Shown here in pieces: positions 1 through 7,328 of a stretch of 64,000 bases of DNA. The stretch's first letter is position 1. Every line of letters begins with the position of its first letter. This stretch comes from Rubrivivax albus (GTDB lineage Bacteria > Pseudomonadota > Gammaproteobacteria > Burkholderiales > Burkholderiaceae_C): positions 434,001 through 498,000 of the forward strand of contig NZ_SACT01000003.1 in the NCBI RefSeq assembly GCF_004016515.1, given 5' to 3'. The position numbers were made by a program, and so were the translations under genes. A model generated the notes under the pieces. The model was not told where the DNA came from. It did no database searches and worked only from the letters and a program-made list of their open reading frames with translations.

Positions 1-482
1 TCGACCTTCAGGTAGTGTGCCCCCGGAATCGGGTTGTAGTAATAGGGCGGAATCTCGACGAAACCCAGCGACTCGTACAGGCCGCGCGCGGCCTCCATCT
101 CGTCGAGCGTGTCCAGCAGCATCGATGCATAGCCGGCCCCCGTGGCGCGGTCGATCAGCGCCTGCGCCACCACGCGTCCCAGGCCGAAGCGGCGGAAGGC
201 CCGGCGCACGAACAGGCGCTTCATCTCGCAGGCGTCGGGGTGGTCGGCTTCGGGCAGCGGGCGGAAGCCGCCGCAGCCGGCCAGCGCGCCGTCGACGAAG
301 GCCAGCAGCAGCACGCCGTGCGGCGCGGCGTAGTCGCCGGGCAAGGCGGCGAGCTCCTGCTCGAAGCCCTGGAAGCACAGGTCCACCGACAGCGAACCGG
401 CGTACTCGCGGAAGATCTCGCGCGTGGCGTCCAGCAGCGCCGGCGTGTCCGGCTCGACCAGGGATATCGGTGGCACTTCCAT
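1..482 (-). CDS. GNAT-family N-acetyltransferase (C-terminus cut by window edge)
   Basis: The frame starts at ATG 482 (protein begins MEVPPISLVEPDTP) and stays open to the window edge, giving at least 160 residues. The acetyl-CoA loop of the GNAT fold is seen as RRFGLGR at about residues 97-103, preceded by the usual beta-4 strand (CEMKRLFV), and the late motif YESLGFVEI is the typical beta-6/beta-7 region of small-molecule acetyltransferases. The remaining missing part is probably only a few residues, because the family is usually 150-170 residues. The substrate cannot be read from the sequence. The next gene on the same strand (cytochrome b561) ends 28 bases upstream of this start, so the two may be co-transcribed. 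Confidence 0.85.
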   Translation of the reverse strand, partial: MEVPPISLVEPDTPALLDATREIFREYAGSLSVDLCFQGFEQELAALPGDYAAPHGVLLLAFVDGALAGCGGFRPLPEADHPDACEMKRLFVRRAFRRFGLGRVVAQALIDRATGAGYASMLLDTLDEMEAARGLYESLGFVEIPPYYYNPIPGAHYLKV

Positions 483-510
483 CGGCAGTGGGCCGAAGTC
501 TATGCCGGGT

Positions 511-1185
511 TCAACCCCACCGGGTCACGACCCACCAGACGCCCAGGCTGCAGCCGGCCAGCAGCACGGCCGCCAGCAGCCGCTGAGCCGGACCGTCGGC
601 GCTCGGCGGGGTGTCGGGCGGCAGTGCCTTGTCGCCGAGCCACATCGCCGACACCAGCCCCTTGCCCCGCATCGTGTAGGCCGCGATGGCCGCCAGGTGC
701 AGCCCCACGAGCCCCAGCAGCAGCCACTGGCCCCAGCCGCGGTGCCAGCTGGTGGCGGCCAGGCCGGTGTCGGTGGAGACCAGCGCGTTGAGCGGCCCGG
801 TGAAGGCGATCTCGTCGTCGCTGACCAGGCCGGTGCCCACCTGCACCGCCAGCACCGCCAGCAGCGCCAGCACCGACAGCGCGCCCAGCGGGTTGTGGCC
901 CACGTCCAGCCGTTCGCCGGCGGTGGCCGTGCCGCGCAGGTAGCGCCACACCGTGCCCGGCCCGCGCACGAAGCTGGCGAAGCGCGACCAGCGCCCGCCC
1001 ACCACGCCCCACAGCAGGCGGAAGGCCAGCAGGGCGAAGACCGCATAGCCGAAGCGGGGGTGCCAGTCCATCTGGCCGGACTTGGCGCTGACCACGGCGC
1101 CGAGCACCGCGGTCAGCAGCGCCCAGTGGAACAGGCGGGTGGGCAGGTCCCAGATGCGGACCAGGGTGGGGGTGTCGGCAGGCAT
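511..1185 (-). CDS. Cytochrome b561 family protein
   Basis: A 224-residue membrane protein of the bacterial cytochrome b561/Ni-Fe hydrogenase b-subunit type. Four hydrophobic spans are visible and the haem ligands fit His20 (LFHWALL), His42 (DWHPRFGY), His148 (SWHRGWGQ) and His163 (VGLHLAAI); the DVGHNPLG loop at residues 94-101 is also typical. It would carry electrons between the membrane quinone pool and periplasmic carriers. Start ATG 1185 was chosen because it places the conserved RIWDLPTRLFHW block near the N-terminus; the frame is open further upstream but that part reads as non-coding arginine-rich sequence. It is divergent from a cytochrome c' gene, a pairing often seen, which suggests a functional b-c couple. 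Confidence 0.88.
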   Translation of the reverse strand: MPADTPTLVRIWDLPTRLFHWALLTAVLGAVVSAKSGQMDWHPRFGYAVFALLAFRLLWGVVGGRWSRFASFVRGPGTVWRYLRGTATAGERLDVGHNPLGALSVLALLAVLAVQVGTGLVSDDEIAFTGPLNALVSTDTGLAATSWHRGWGQWLLLGLVGLHLAAIAAYTMRGKGLVSAMWLGDKALPPDTPPSADGPAQRLLAAVLLAGCSLGVWWVVTRWG

Positions 1186-1299
1186 GAGGCGGGTCTCACG
1201 GTGGAATGCAGGGCTGGAGCTGCAGCCTAGGGGGCCACGTGCGTTCGGCGCCACGATAGCCGGTCTGCGGCGTCCGGCTGCAATGCCGCCACGGCGCAC

Positions 1300-1311
1300 A
1301 GCGTATACGCT
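1300..1311. promoter_or_regulatory. 12-bp palindrome in the cytochrome b561/cytochrome c' divergent region
   Basis: AGCGTATACGCT is a perfect palindrome and the most AT-containing spot between the two divergent cytochrome genes. It contains TATAC, so it could be part of a -10 element or an operator shared by both genes. No convincing -35 hexamer was found, so this is only a candidate. Confidence 0.25.
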
Positions 1312-1391
1312 TGGTCGGCGCCGCACCGTCCGTCCTGCACGGCCGGCGGCGATGACCGTCACGCATCAACCAACCACGAGGACCCGCCCCG

Positions 1392-1850
1392 ATGACCTGC
1401 AAGACCTTCCTGGCCGCCACGATGTGCGCCGCCGCCTGCCTGACCGCCGTCCCCGCCTCGGCCCAGTTCCAGAAGCCCGAGGACGCGGTCAAGTACCGCA
1501 AGGCCGCCTTCACCGTGATGGCGGCGCACTTCGGCCGCGTGGGCGCGATGGCGCAGGGCAAGGCCCCGTGGGACGCGCAGGCCGCCGCGGCCAACATGGC
1601 CGTGGTGATGTCGGTGCACCAGTTGCCGTTCACCGCCTTCGGCGCCGGCACCGACAGCGGCGACACCCGGGCCCTGCCGGAGGTCTGGTCCAAGGCGGCC
1701 GACTTCAAGGCAGCGGCCGACAAGATGGCCGACGCCATGGGCAAGCTCGACGCCGCCGTGAAGACCGGCAGCTTCGACAACACCAAGGCCGCGTTCGGTC
1801 CCGTCGGCGGCAGCTGCAAGGCCTGCCACGACGACTTCCGCAAGAAGTGA
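1392..1850 (+). CDS. Cytochrome c' (class II c-type cytochrome)
   Basis: A 152-residue periplasmic protein with a clear signal peptide (residues 1-24, cleavage after PASA). The single haem-binding motif CKACH lies at residues 142-146 at the very C-terminus, which is the hallmark of class II cytochromes of the cytochrome c'/c556 four-helix bundle. The helices are seen around residues 28-58, 62-80, 97-122 and 128-150. Family members bind NO or shuttle electrons; the exact role is not readable here. The ATG at 1392 is preceded by a GAGGA ribosome site. It is transcribed divergently from cytochrome b561, supporting a shared electron-transfer role. Confidence 0.9.
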   Translation: MTCKTFLAATMCAAACLTAVPASAQFQKPEDAVKYRKAAFTVMAAHFGRVGAMAQGKAPWDAQAAAANMAVVMSVHQLPFTAFGAGTDSGDTRALPEVWSKAADFKAAADKMADAMGKLDAAVKTGSFDNTKAAFGPVGGSCKACHDDFRKK

Positions 1851-1886
1851 CGCCATACCCCGGGGCGGGCCAAGGCCGGCCTCGGG

Positions 1887-2786
1887 TCAGTCTGCCGGGT
1901 CGGGCTGCGCGAGCCAGGCGGCCCAGTGGTCGATGCAGGCGCGCAGCTTGGGCAGGCGCTGGCGTTCGCGCAGCATGACGGCGTAGACCGGCGTCGCCGC
2001 CGACGGGCCCAGGCCCGGCAGCACCGGCAGCAGCCTTCCGGCCGCCACCAGCGGCCGGGCCACGATGTCCATCAGCCGACCGATGCCCACGCCGTGCAGC
2101 ACCAGGGACAGCACGACGGCCGAGTTGTCGGTGCGCGTGTGGGCCCGCATCGGCAATGCCTGATCGGCCTCGGCCGGGTTGGCCAGCCACTGGTTCTGCG
2201 CCGCGATGGCGCTGTTGCCCACCAGGCGGTGCGCCGGCAGGTCGTCGGCCCGCAGGGGCAGGCCGTGGCGTGTGGCGTAGGCCGGTGCGGCGTAGAGCGC
2301 CCGCGTGAACCGGCCGATCTGCCGCGCCACCAGCGTCTCCGACGCCGGCGTGCCGGTGCGGATGGCCACGTCGATGCCGTCGCGTGCCATGTCCACCAGG
2401 CGGTCCTCCACCGCGATGTCCAGTTGCAGCTGCGGGTGGCGGGCGTAGAGCGACGGGAGGGCGGGCACGATGACCGCCTCGGCCACGATGGCGCTCACGC
2501 TCACCCGCACCCAGCCGCTGGGGCCGTCGCGCCGGCCGCTGAGCGCGCCCTGCAACTCGGCCGCCGTGTCGCCCAGCCGGCGGGCATGGGCGAGGAAGGT
2601 GTCGCCCTCGTCGGTGAGGCTCAGGCCGTGCGTGGTGCGATGCAGCAGCCGAACGCCCACCGCGTGTTCCAGCCGCACCAGTGCGCGGGTGACCTGGCTG
2701 ACCGGGACGTTGCGCTCACGGGCGGCCGCCGAGAGCGTGCCCAGCTCCACGATGCGGACGAAGAGGGCGACGTCGTCGAGGTGCAT
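1887..2786 (-). CDS. LysR-family transcriptional regulator
   Basis: A 299-residue LysR regulator of normal family length. The N-terminal winged helix-turn-helix covers residues 1-60 (start MHLDDVALFVRIVELG, then SAAARERNVPVSQVTRAL as the recognition region). The remaining 90-290 is the periplasmic-binding-protein-like effector domain, with the DIAVEDRLVDMARDGIDVAIR block typical of the AaeR/DsdC-like subgroup that has two N-terminal domain strands in this order. It is divergent from a small 80-residue gene 109 bases away, the likely direct target or neighbour. The effector is unknown. Confidence 0.93.
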   Translation of the reverse strand: MHLDDVALFVRIVELGTLSAAARERNVPVSQVTRALVRLEHAVGVRLLHRTTHGLSLTDEGDTFLAHARRLGDTAAELQGALSGRRDGPSGWVRVSVSAIVAEAVIVPALPSLYARHPQLQLDIAVEDRLVDMARDGIDVAIRTGTPASETLVARQIGRFTRALYAAPAYATRHGLPLRADDLPAHRLVGNSAIAAQNQWLANPAEADQALPMRAHTRTDNSAVVLSLVLHGVGIGRLMDIVARPLVAAGRLLPVLPGLGPSAATPVYAVMLRERQRLPKLRACIDHWAAWLAQPDPAD

Positions 2787-2895
2787 GGGCAGAGTCTGCC
2801 CTGATATTGCGATTCACGCAAAACCAATTGCGTTCATATGCAGTTTCCATGGCCATTGTGTCTCCATAAAGTGCACAGCCACAGGAGAACCCGCC

Positions 2896-3138
2896 ATGCA
2901 CGAACCGCTGAACACCTTGGAACTGCACCGCCTGCACGACGAAGCCCATGCGCGCGCCGAGGCGCTGCGACGCGCGGCGCGGGACGATGTCTGGCGCGGC
3001 GCCGACGCGTTGCTGTGCAACGCGAGGTCGCGGGCCTTGCGGGCCGCCGACCGGCTGGCGCATCGCATTGGGCGGCACGGCCGGCCGGGTGGGGCCGCCA
3101 GCGCCACGGCCGGTTGCCCGGCCGCTTCGGCAGGCTGA
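2896..3138 (+). CDS. Small hypothetical protein, 80 residues
   Basis: Starts at ATG 2896 behind a strong AGGAG ribosome site at 2882-2886. The first 60 residues (MHEPLNTLELHRLHDEAHAR onward) look like a charged alpha-helical hairpin rich in Arg, Ala and Glu, followed by a low-complexity Gly/Ala tail. No signal peptide, membrane span or known domain was recognised. Proteins of this kind sit next to LysR genes in several Burkholderiales, so co-regulation with the divergent LysR gene is a reasonable inference. Real coding is supported by the good ribosome site and the unusually low GC region just upstream (2800-2880) that looks like a promoter area. Confidence 0.55.
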   Translation: MHEPLNTLELHRLHDEAHARAEALRRAARDDVWRGADALLCNARSRALRAADRLAHRIGRHGRPGGAASATAGCPAASAG

Positions 3139-3160
3139 AGACAGTCCAGCCTCAGCCCAG

Positions 3161-3199
3161 CTCGGCCAAGCCAAGCACGACCCTGCGGGTCGTGGCCGA
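3161..3199. repeat. Direct repeat copy 1 with internal hairpin
   Basis: This 39-base block recurs at 3271-3309 with a single mismatch (110 bases apart). Inside it, CACGACCC (3176-3183) and GGGTCGTG (3187-3194) form a perfect 8-bp stem with a TGC loop. Read on the minus strand it encodes the same peptide tail (SATTRRVVLGLAE) as the 3' end of the adjacent alanyl-tRNA editing gene and is followed in that frame by a stop, so it may be a duplicated gene end rather than an independent repeat family. Confidence 0.8.
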
Positions 3200-3210
3200 T
3201 CCTTGGTGAT

Positions 3211-3238
3211 CGCTCACGTGCGCCAGCGCACATGAGCG
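3211..3238. terminator. Long hairpin downstream of the seven-gene operon
   Basis: Two 13-base arms (3211-3223 and 3226-3238) pair with one mismatch around a 2-base loop (CGCTCACGTGCGC against its near-complement). It lies 12 bases past the stop of the last operon gene. There is no T-tract, so it is a transcript-end stabiliser or weak terminator rather than a textbook intrinsic terminator. Confidence 0.5.
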
Positions 3239-3249
3239 CTCCCCAGAAG

Positions 3250-3978
3250 TCAGCCCGGGCTGCCGCCCGGCTCGGCCAAGCCGAGCACGACCCTGCGGGT
3301 CGTGGCCGACTTCTTCTCGATCTTCGTGACCACGACGGCACCAACCTCTGCCGTGTTGGCCACATGCGTACCGCCACAGGGCTGCAGGTCCACGCCCTCG
3401 ATCTCGAGCACGCGCACGCGACCCAACCCGCGGGGCGGCTGCACGCTCATGCTGCGCACCAGGCCCGGGTTGGCGTCCAGCTCCGCTTCGCTGATCCAGC
3501 GGTGACGCACGGGGTGGCCCTCGGCCACCAGCCGGGCCAGGCCGGCGTTGAGCGCGTCCTTGTCCAGCGGCTCGGTCATGTGGAAGTCCAGCCGCGCATG
3601 CGCCGCCGTGATCGAGCAGCCGTCCACCGGGTGCGGCACCAGCGCGCACAGCAGGTGGGTGGCGGTGTGGAACCGCATGTGGGCGCGCCGGCGTTCGGTG
3701 TCGATGCGCGCGGTCACCACGTCGCCAGGCTGCAGCCCGGTGGATGGTTCAGCCGGCACATGGGCGATGGCCCCAGGCCGCTCCTTGTGCTTGCGCGTGT
3801 CGGCGATCGCCAACGTGCGGCCGTCGTCCGTCACCAGCACGCCGGCATCGCCGGCCTGGCCGCCGCCCAGCGGGTAGAACACCGTGCGGTCGAGCACGAT
3901 GCCCTGGTCATCCACCGCCAGCACCGTCGCCTGGCACTCGGTGAGCGCCGCGTCCTCGCGGAACAGTTCCTCGGTCAT
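3250..3978 (-). CDS. Alanyl-tRNA editing protein (AlaX type)
   Basis: A 242-residue free-standing editing domain related to the second half of alanyl-tRNA synthetase; such proteins hydrolyse Ser- or Gly-tRNA(Ala). Zinc ligands are all present: HTATH (His104, His108) and CGGTH (Cys201, His205). The GGGQAGDAG block at 38-46 belongs to the glycine-rich motif of the longer AlaX-M form. The stop of the upstream VOC-like gene overlaps this ATG by 4 bases (ATGA), so it is the last gene of a coupled operon. Its last 15 or so codons lie in a 39-base direct repeat whose other copy is 110 bases further on, and the tail GGSPG is outside what family members usually have. Cytoplasmic. Confidence 0.9.
   Translation of the reverse strand: MTEELFREDAALTECQATVLAVDDQGIVLDRTVFYPLGGGQAGDAGVLVTDDGRTLAIADTRKHKERPGAIAHVPAEPSTGLQPGDVVTARIDTERRRAHMRFHTATHLLCALVPHPVDGCSITAAHARLDFHMTEPLDKDALNAGLARLVAEGHPVRHRWISEAELDANPGLVRSMSVQPPRGLGRVRVLEIEGVDLQPCGGTHVANTAEVGAVVVTKIEKKSATTRRVVLGLAEPGGSPG
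3271..3309. repeat. Direct repeat copy 2, inside the 3' end of the AlaX gene
   Basis: Second copy of the 39-base block at 3161-3199, one mismatch. The same perfect 8-bp hairpin with TGC loop is present. This copy is coding: it encodes the ATTRRVVLGLAE region that normally closes AlaX proteins. Confidence 0.8.
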
Positions 3979-4601
3979 GGGGTCTGCAGCGTGACCTCGC
4001 CACGCGGGGTGTCGAAGACCGCGGTCAGGCGCGACGCCGCAGCCGGGTCGCCGCCCACGCCACGCAACCGGAGCACGTCGCGCTGCGCCACCGGCAGGCC
4101 GTCCAGCTGCAGGCTGCGCAACTGAAGGCCGCTGGCAGGCAGGCGGTCGGCCGGGTGCGGGCCGTGCCACTGGATCAGGCTGGGCAGCACGCCCTGGCGG
4201 CGGCCGTCGGGCCGCACCAGCACCTGCCAACGGTGGTCGCCGCGTGCCATGTCCAGCGGCAGCCCCGGGTCGGCCTGCTTGTGGATCAGGCCCCAGCGGT
4301 GCATGTCCAGCATGGTCGAACGCGCCACCACGTGCCACAGCGCCGGCGGCCCGGGCGGGCGTTCGTCCAGCCCGAACCAGCGCGCCCGGCCCGGCGGCGG
4401 CGCCGCCGGGTCGATGGCGATGATCTCGAGGTAGCAGCGCGGAAACGCCGGCGACGACAGGTTCAGCAGCCGGTTGTGCGTGCCCATCAGCGGGTGCTGG
4501 CCGCCGGGCCCCGGCTCGACACCCAGGGTGGCCTCGCACCAGGCGGCGCCGGCGTCCAGGGTGTCCGCGGCGATGATCAGGTGGTCGATGTCCGTGTTCA
4601 C
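3975..4601 (-). CDS. VOC/glyoxalase-like domain protein
   Basis: A 208-residue protein starting at GTG 4601 (MNTDIDHLIIAADTLDAG), whose start overlaps the stop of the PhzF gene by 4 bases. The opening DHLIIAADTLDAGAAWCEATLGV is the classic first beta-alpha-beta-beta unit of the vicinal-oxygen-chelate fold, and H7 is in the usual metal-ligand position. The second half (from about residue 75, HVVARSTMLDMH) is the glyoxalase-like domain found in a family of uncharacterised proteins of about 200-280 residues. The enzymatic reaction is unknown. Context in an amino-acid-type operon suggests it acts on a product of the neighbouring PLP or PhzF enzymes. Confidence 0.8.
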   Translation of the reverse strand: MNTDIDHLIIAADTLDAGAAWCEATLGVEPGPGGQHPLMGTHNRLLNLSSPAFPRCYLEIIAIDPAAPPPGRARWFGLDERPPGPPALWHVVARSTMLDMHRWGLIHKQADPGLPLDMARGDHRWQVLVRPDGRRQGVLPSLIQWHGPHPADRLPASGLQLRSLQLDGLPVAQRDVLRLRGVGGDPAAASRLTAVFDTPRGEVTLQTP

Positions 4602-5437
4602 ACGCGGACGATACCCTCGACCACCGGCGTCACGTCGCCGCCCACCCAGACCGTGTCGCCGTCGCGCGCCACATGCACGCGCCCGGCGCGCTGCAGCGCG
4701 TGGCCCTGGGCGGCCACGTAGTGGTCCGGCAGCACACCGTCGCCGATCAGCCACTGCGCCACGCTGGCGTTGAGGCTGCCGGTGACCGGGTCCTCGAAGC
4801 CGCCGGGGCCGACGAAGGCCCGCACCTCGATGGCCGTGTCCTCCCCCGCCGCCTGCAGGCCGACGACACCGAGCTTCAGATCGCCCAGCGCCGCCCAGTC
4901 CACCTGCAGCGCGCGCACCCGGGCACCGGACGCCAGCAGCACGCCACACCAGCCGGGGCCGTTGTCGATCCAGCGATGGCGCTGGATCTCGCCCGCGGCC
5001 AGGCCCAGTGCGGCGGCGATGCGCGCCAGCATCGCGGCGTCCAGCGGTTCGCTGCGGCGCTGGGGCGGTGCGGCAAACGCCAGGCGTGCGCCATCGCGCT
5101 TCACGCGCACCAGGCCCACGCCGCACTGCTGCACGACCACGCCCGGATCGCGCGCCACGCCGCCCGCCGCCAGCCAGGCCCATGCGCTGCCCAGCGTGGG
5201 GTGGCCTGCAAACGGCAGTTCGCCGAAGGGCGTGAAGATGCGCACCCGGTAGTCGGCCGCCGGGTCGGTGGGCGGCAGCAGGAAGGTGGTCTCCGACAGG
5301 TTGGTCCAGCGCGCGATGGCAGCCAGGTGCGCGTCGTCCAGGCCGTCGGCGTCGTGCACCACGGCCAGCGGGTTGCCCTGCAGCGGCTCGGCGCTGAAGA
5401 CGTCGACCTGGTGGAAGCGGCGGGGCTGCACCGTCAT
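4598..5437 (-). CDS. PhzF-family isomerase/epimerase
   Basis: A 279-residue cofactor-independent isomerase of the diaminopimelate-epimerase fold. It shows the family opening (FHQVDVFSAEPLQGNPLAVV), the catalytic glutamate in WTNLSETTF (Glu49), the FGELPFAGHPTLG signature at residues 71-83 and the mirrored second-half motif EDPVTGSLNA. PhzF itself isomerises dihydro-hydroxyanthranilate, but most relatives act on unknown substrates; no other phenazine genes are present, so phenazine synthesis is not implied. Start ATG 5437 overlaps the aminotransferase stop by 4 bases and the 3' end overlaps the VOC-like gene, so it is translationally coupled on both sides. Confidence 0.92.
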   Translation of the reverse strand: MTVQPRRFHQVDVFSAEPLQGNPLAVVHDADGLDDAHLAAIARWTNLSETTFLLPPTDPAADYRVRIFTPFGELPFAGHPTLGSAWAWLAAGGVARDPGVVVQQCGVGLVRVKRDGARLAFAAPPQRRSEPLDAAMLARIAAALGLAAGEIQRHRWIDNGPGWCGVLLASGARVRALQVDWAALGDLKLGVVGLQAAGEDTAIEVRAFVGPGGFEDPVTGSLNASVAQWLIGDGVLPDHYVAAQGHALQRAGRVHVARDGDTVWVGGDVTPVVEGIVRV

Positions 5438-6618
5438 GCCAGCGCTTCCTTCAGGATCGCGCCCAGCAGCGCCACTGCGGCGGTGATGCGCTCCGGCGAG
5501 ACGGTGACGAAACTCAGCCGCAGGCGGTTGGCCTTGGGCGCCGTGGCGTAGAAGGCGGCGCCGGGCACGTAGGCCACGCCGGCGTCCACCGCGCGCGGCA
5601 GCAGCGCCGTGGCGTCCAGGCGCTCGGGCAGTTCCACCCAGAAGAACATGCCGCCCTGCGGTTGCACCCAGTGGCAGCCGGCGGGCAGGTGGGCTTCCAG
5701 TGCCGCCTGCATGGCGTCGCGCTGCGCCTTGTAGCGGGCGCGCACGGCGGGCAGGTGGCGTTCCAGCAGACCGTCGGCCAGCACGGCGTGGGCGATGCGC
5801 TGGTTGAAGCCCGGCGTGTGAAGGTCTGCCGCCTGCTTGGCCTGCAGCAGCTTGGGGAACAGCGCCACCGGCGCGGCCACGAAGCCCAGGCGCAGCCCAG
5901 GGGCCAGCACCTTGGACAGCGAGCCGAGGTAGACGCTGCCGCCCGGCAGCAGCGCACTCACGGGCGGTGGCGGCGGCGCGTCGTACCAGAGGTCGCCGTA
6001 GGGGTTGTCCTCCACCACCGGCAGGCCCAGCGCGCCGGCACGGTCGGCCAGCGCGGCACGGCGGGCCGCACCCATGCAGCGGCCGCTCGGGTTCTGGTAG
6101 TTCGGCAGCAGATAAAGGATGCGCGCGTCACGCACCGCGTCCAGCGCCGCCGGCAGGGGGCCTTCGTCGTCGCCGTCGACGCTGGCGAACTCGGGCTCGT
6201 AGGGCGTGAAGGCCTGAAGCGCCCCCAGGTAGGTAGGCGACTCCACCGCCACCCGGCTGCCGGCGTCGACGAGCAGCTTGCCCACCAGGTCCAGCCCCTG
6301 CTGCGAGCCGGTGGTGATCAGCACCTGGCCCGGCGTGACGGCCACGCCCTGCGCCTGCAGCTGCGCCGCGGCCCACTCGCGCAGCGGGCCGAAGCCTTCG
6401 CTGGCGGCGTACTGCAGGGCCTCGCGCGGCGTCTCCGTCAGCACACGCTCGGTGGCGGCGCGCAGGGCCTCGACCGGGAAGCCGTCGGGCGACGGCAGTC
6501 CGCCGGCCAGCGAGATCACGCCCGGGCGCTCGGTGAGCTTGAGGATCTCGCGGATCACCGACGGTTCCAACCGCTGCGCGCGGCGGGCCAGGGTGAAGGG
6601 GGTGGTGCTTGCGGTCAT
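5434..6618 (-). CDS. PLP-dependent aminotransferase, class I/II (2-aminoadipate/MocR-domain type)
   Basis: A 394-residue fold-type I enzyme. Seen: VISLAGGLPSPDGFP near the start, the PLP-stacking ITTGSQQGLDL, the substrate-carboxylate/pyridine motif PNYQNPSG, the aspartate in VVEDNPYGDL, and the Schiff-base lysine Lys236 in SLSKVLAPGLRLGF. This arrangement matches the LysN/aromatic aminotransferase subgroup that uses broad amino-acid donors. It overlaps the racemase gene by 4 bases upstream and PhzF by 4 bases downstream. Together with the racemase and PhzF it forms the catalytic core of a seven-gene operon under the divergent MocR regulator, whose effector domain is itself homologous to this enzyme. 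Confidence 0.93.
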   Translation of the reverse strand: MTASTTPFTLARRAQRLEPSVIREILKLTERPGVISLAGGLPSPDGFPVEALRAATERVLTETPREALQYAASEGFGPLREWAAAQLQAQGVAVTPGQVLITTGSQQGLDLVGKLLVDAGSRVAVESPTYLGALQAFTPYEPEFASVDGDDEGPLPAALDAVRDARILYLLPNYQNPSGRCMGAARRAALADRAGALGLPVVEDNPYGDLWYDAPPPPPVSALLPGGSVYLGSLSKVLAPGLRLGFVAAPVALFPKLLQAKQAADLHTPGFNQRIAHAVLADGLLERHLPAVRARYKAQRDAMQAALEAHLPAGCHWVQPQGGMFFWVELPERLDATALLPRAVDAGVAYVPGAAFYATAPKANRLRLSFVTVSPERITAAVALLGAILKEALA

Positions 6619-7328
6619 GAGCAGATCCAGTCCACCGCCATCGCGGCATGCAGGTGCGTGGTGTCGAACACGGGCAGGGCGCTGTCGGCGGCGCCGATCA
6701 GCAGCCCGATCTCTGTGCAGCCGAGGATCACCGCCTCGGCGCCGTCGCGTTTCAGGTCGCGGATGATGCCGGCGTAGGCTGCGCGCGACGTCGACTCGAT
6801 GCGACCGCGGCACAGCTCCTCGTAGATCACGCGGTGCACCTCGGCACGCGCGGCCTCGCCCGGCACCACGGTCTCGATACCGTGGCGCTCGCCCAGATGC
6901 CCGCGCAGCACCGAAGCATCCTCCATCGTGAAGCGGGTGCCCAGCAGGCCGGCGCGCTTCACGCCCGCGGCGCGCAGCGCAGCGCCGGTGGCGTCGCCGA
7001 TGTGCAGGAGCGGCACACCGGCCGCAGCCTGCACCTCGGCCGCCAGCCGGTGCATGGTGTTGGTGCCGATCATCACCGCGCCGGCACCGGCACGCACCAG
7101 GCCCGCGGCCGCCGTGCCCAGCTGCACGCCCAGCCCGGCCCAGTCACCCGCCGCCTGGGCCGCGGCCACGCCGGCGAAGTCCAGGCTGTGCAGCAGCAGT
7201 GGCGCGCTGTGCAGGCCACCGCCGCGCGCGGCCACGCCCTGGTTGATCAACCGGTAGTAGATGGCCGTGCTCTCCCAGCTCATGCCGCCGAGCAGGCCCA
7301 GGGTTCGAAATCGAAGTTCAGTCGTCAT
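6615..7328 (-). CDS. Aspartate/glutamate racemase family protein
   Basis: A 237-residue cofactor-independent racemase. The N-terminal LGLLGGMSWESTAIYYRLIN is typical of the YgeA/aspartate racemase group. The two catalytic positions are Thr89 (IGTNTMH) and Cys204 (LGCTEIGLL): the first cysteine of classical racemases is missing, as in the E. coli L-Asp/Glu-specific enzyme YgeA, where a Thr/Cys pair is reported to favour L-to-D conversion. Start ATG 7328 overlaps the transporter stop by 4 bases; its stop overlaps the aminotransferase start. Cytoplasmic. It implies that the operon handles both enantiomers of an acidic amino acid or a relative of one. Confidence 0.92.
   Translation of the reverse strand: MTTELRFRTLGLLGGMSWESTAIYYRLINQGVAARGGGLHSAPLLLHSLDFAGVAAAQAAGDWAGLGVQLGTAAAGLVRAGAGAVMIGTNTMHRLAAEVQAAAGVPLLHIGDATGAALRAAGVKRAGLLGTRFTMEDASVLRGHLGERHGIETVVPGEAARAEVHRVIYEELCRGRIESTSRAAYAGIIRDLKRDGAEAVILGCTEIGLLIGAADSALPVFDTTHLHAAMAVDWICS

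Noticed and set aside
4598..5437. Phenazine biosynthesis locus
   Set aside because: Only a PhzF-type isomerase is present; none of the core phenazine genes is nearby, and most PhzF relatives have other roles.
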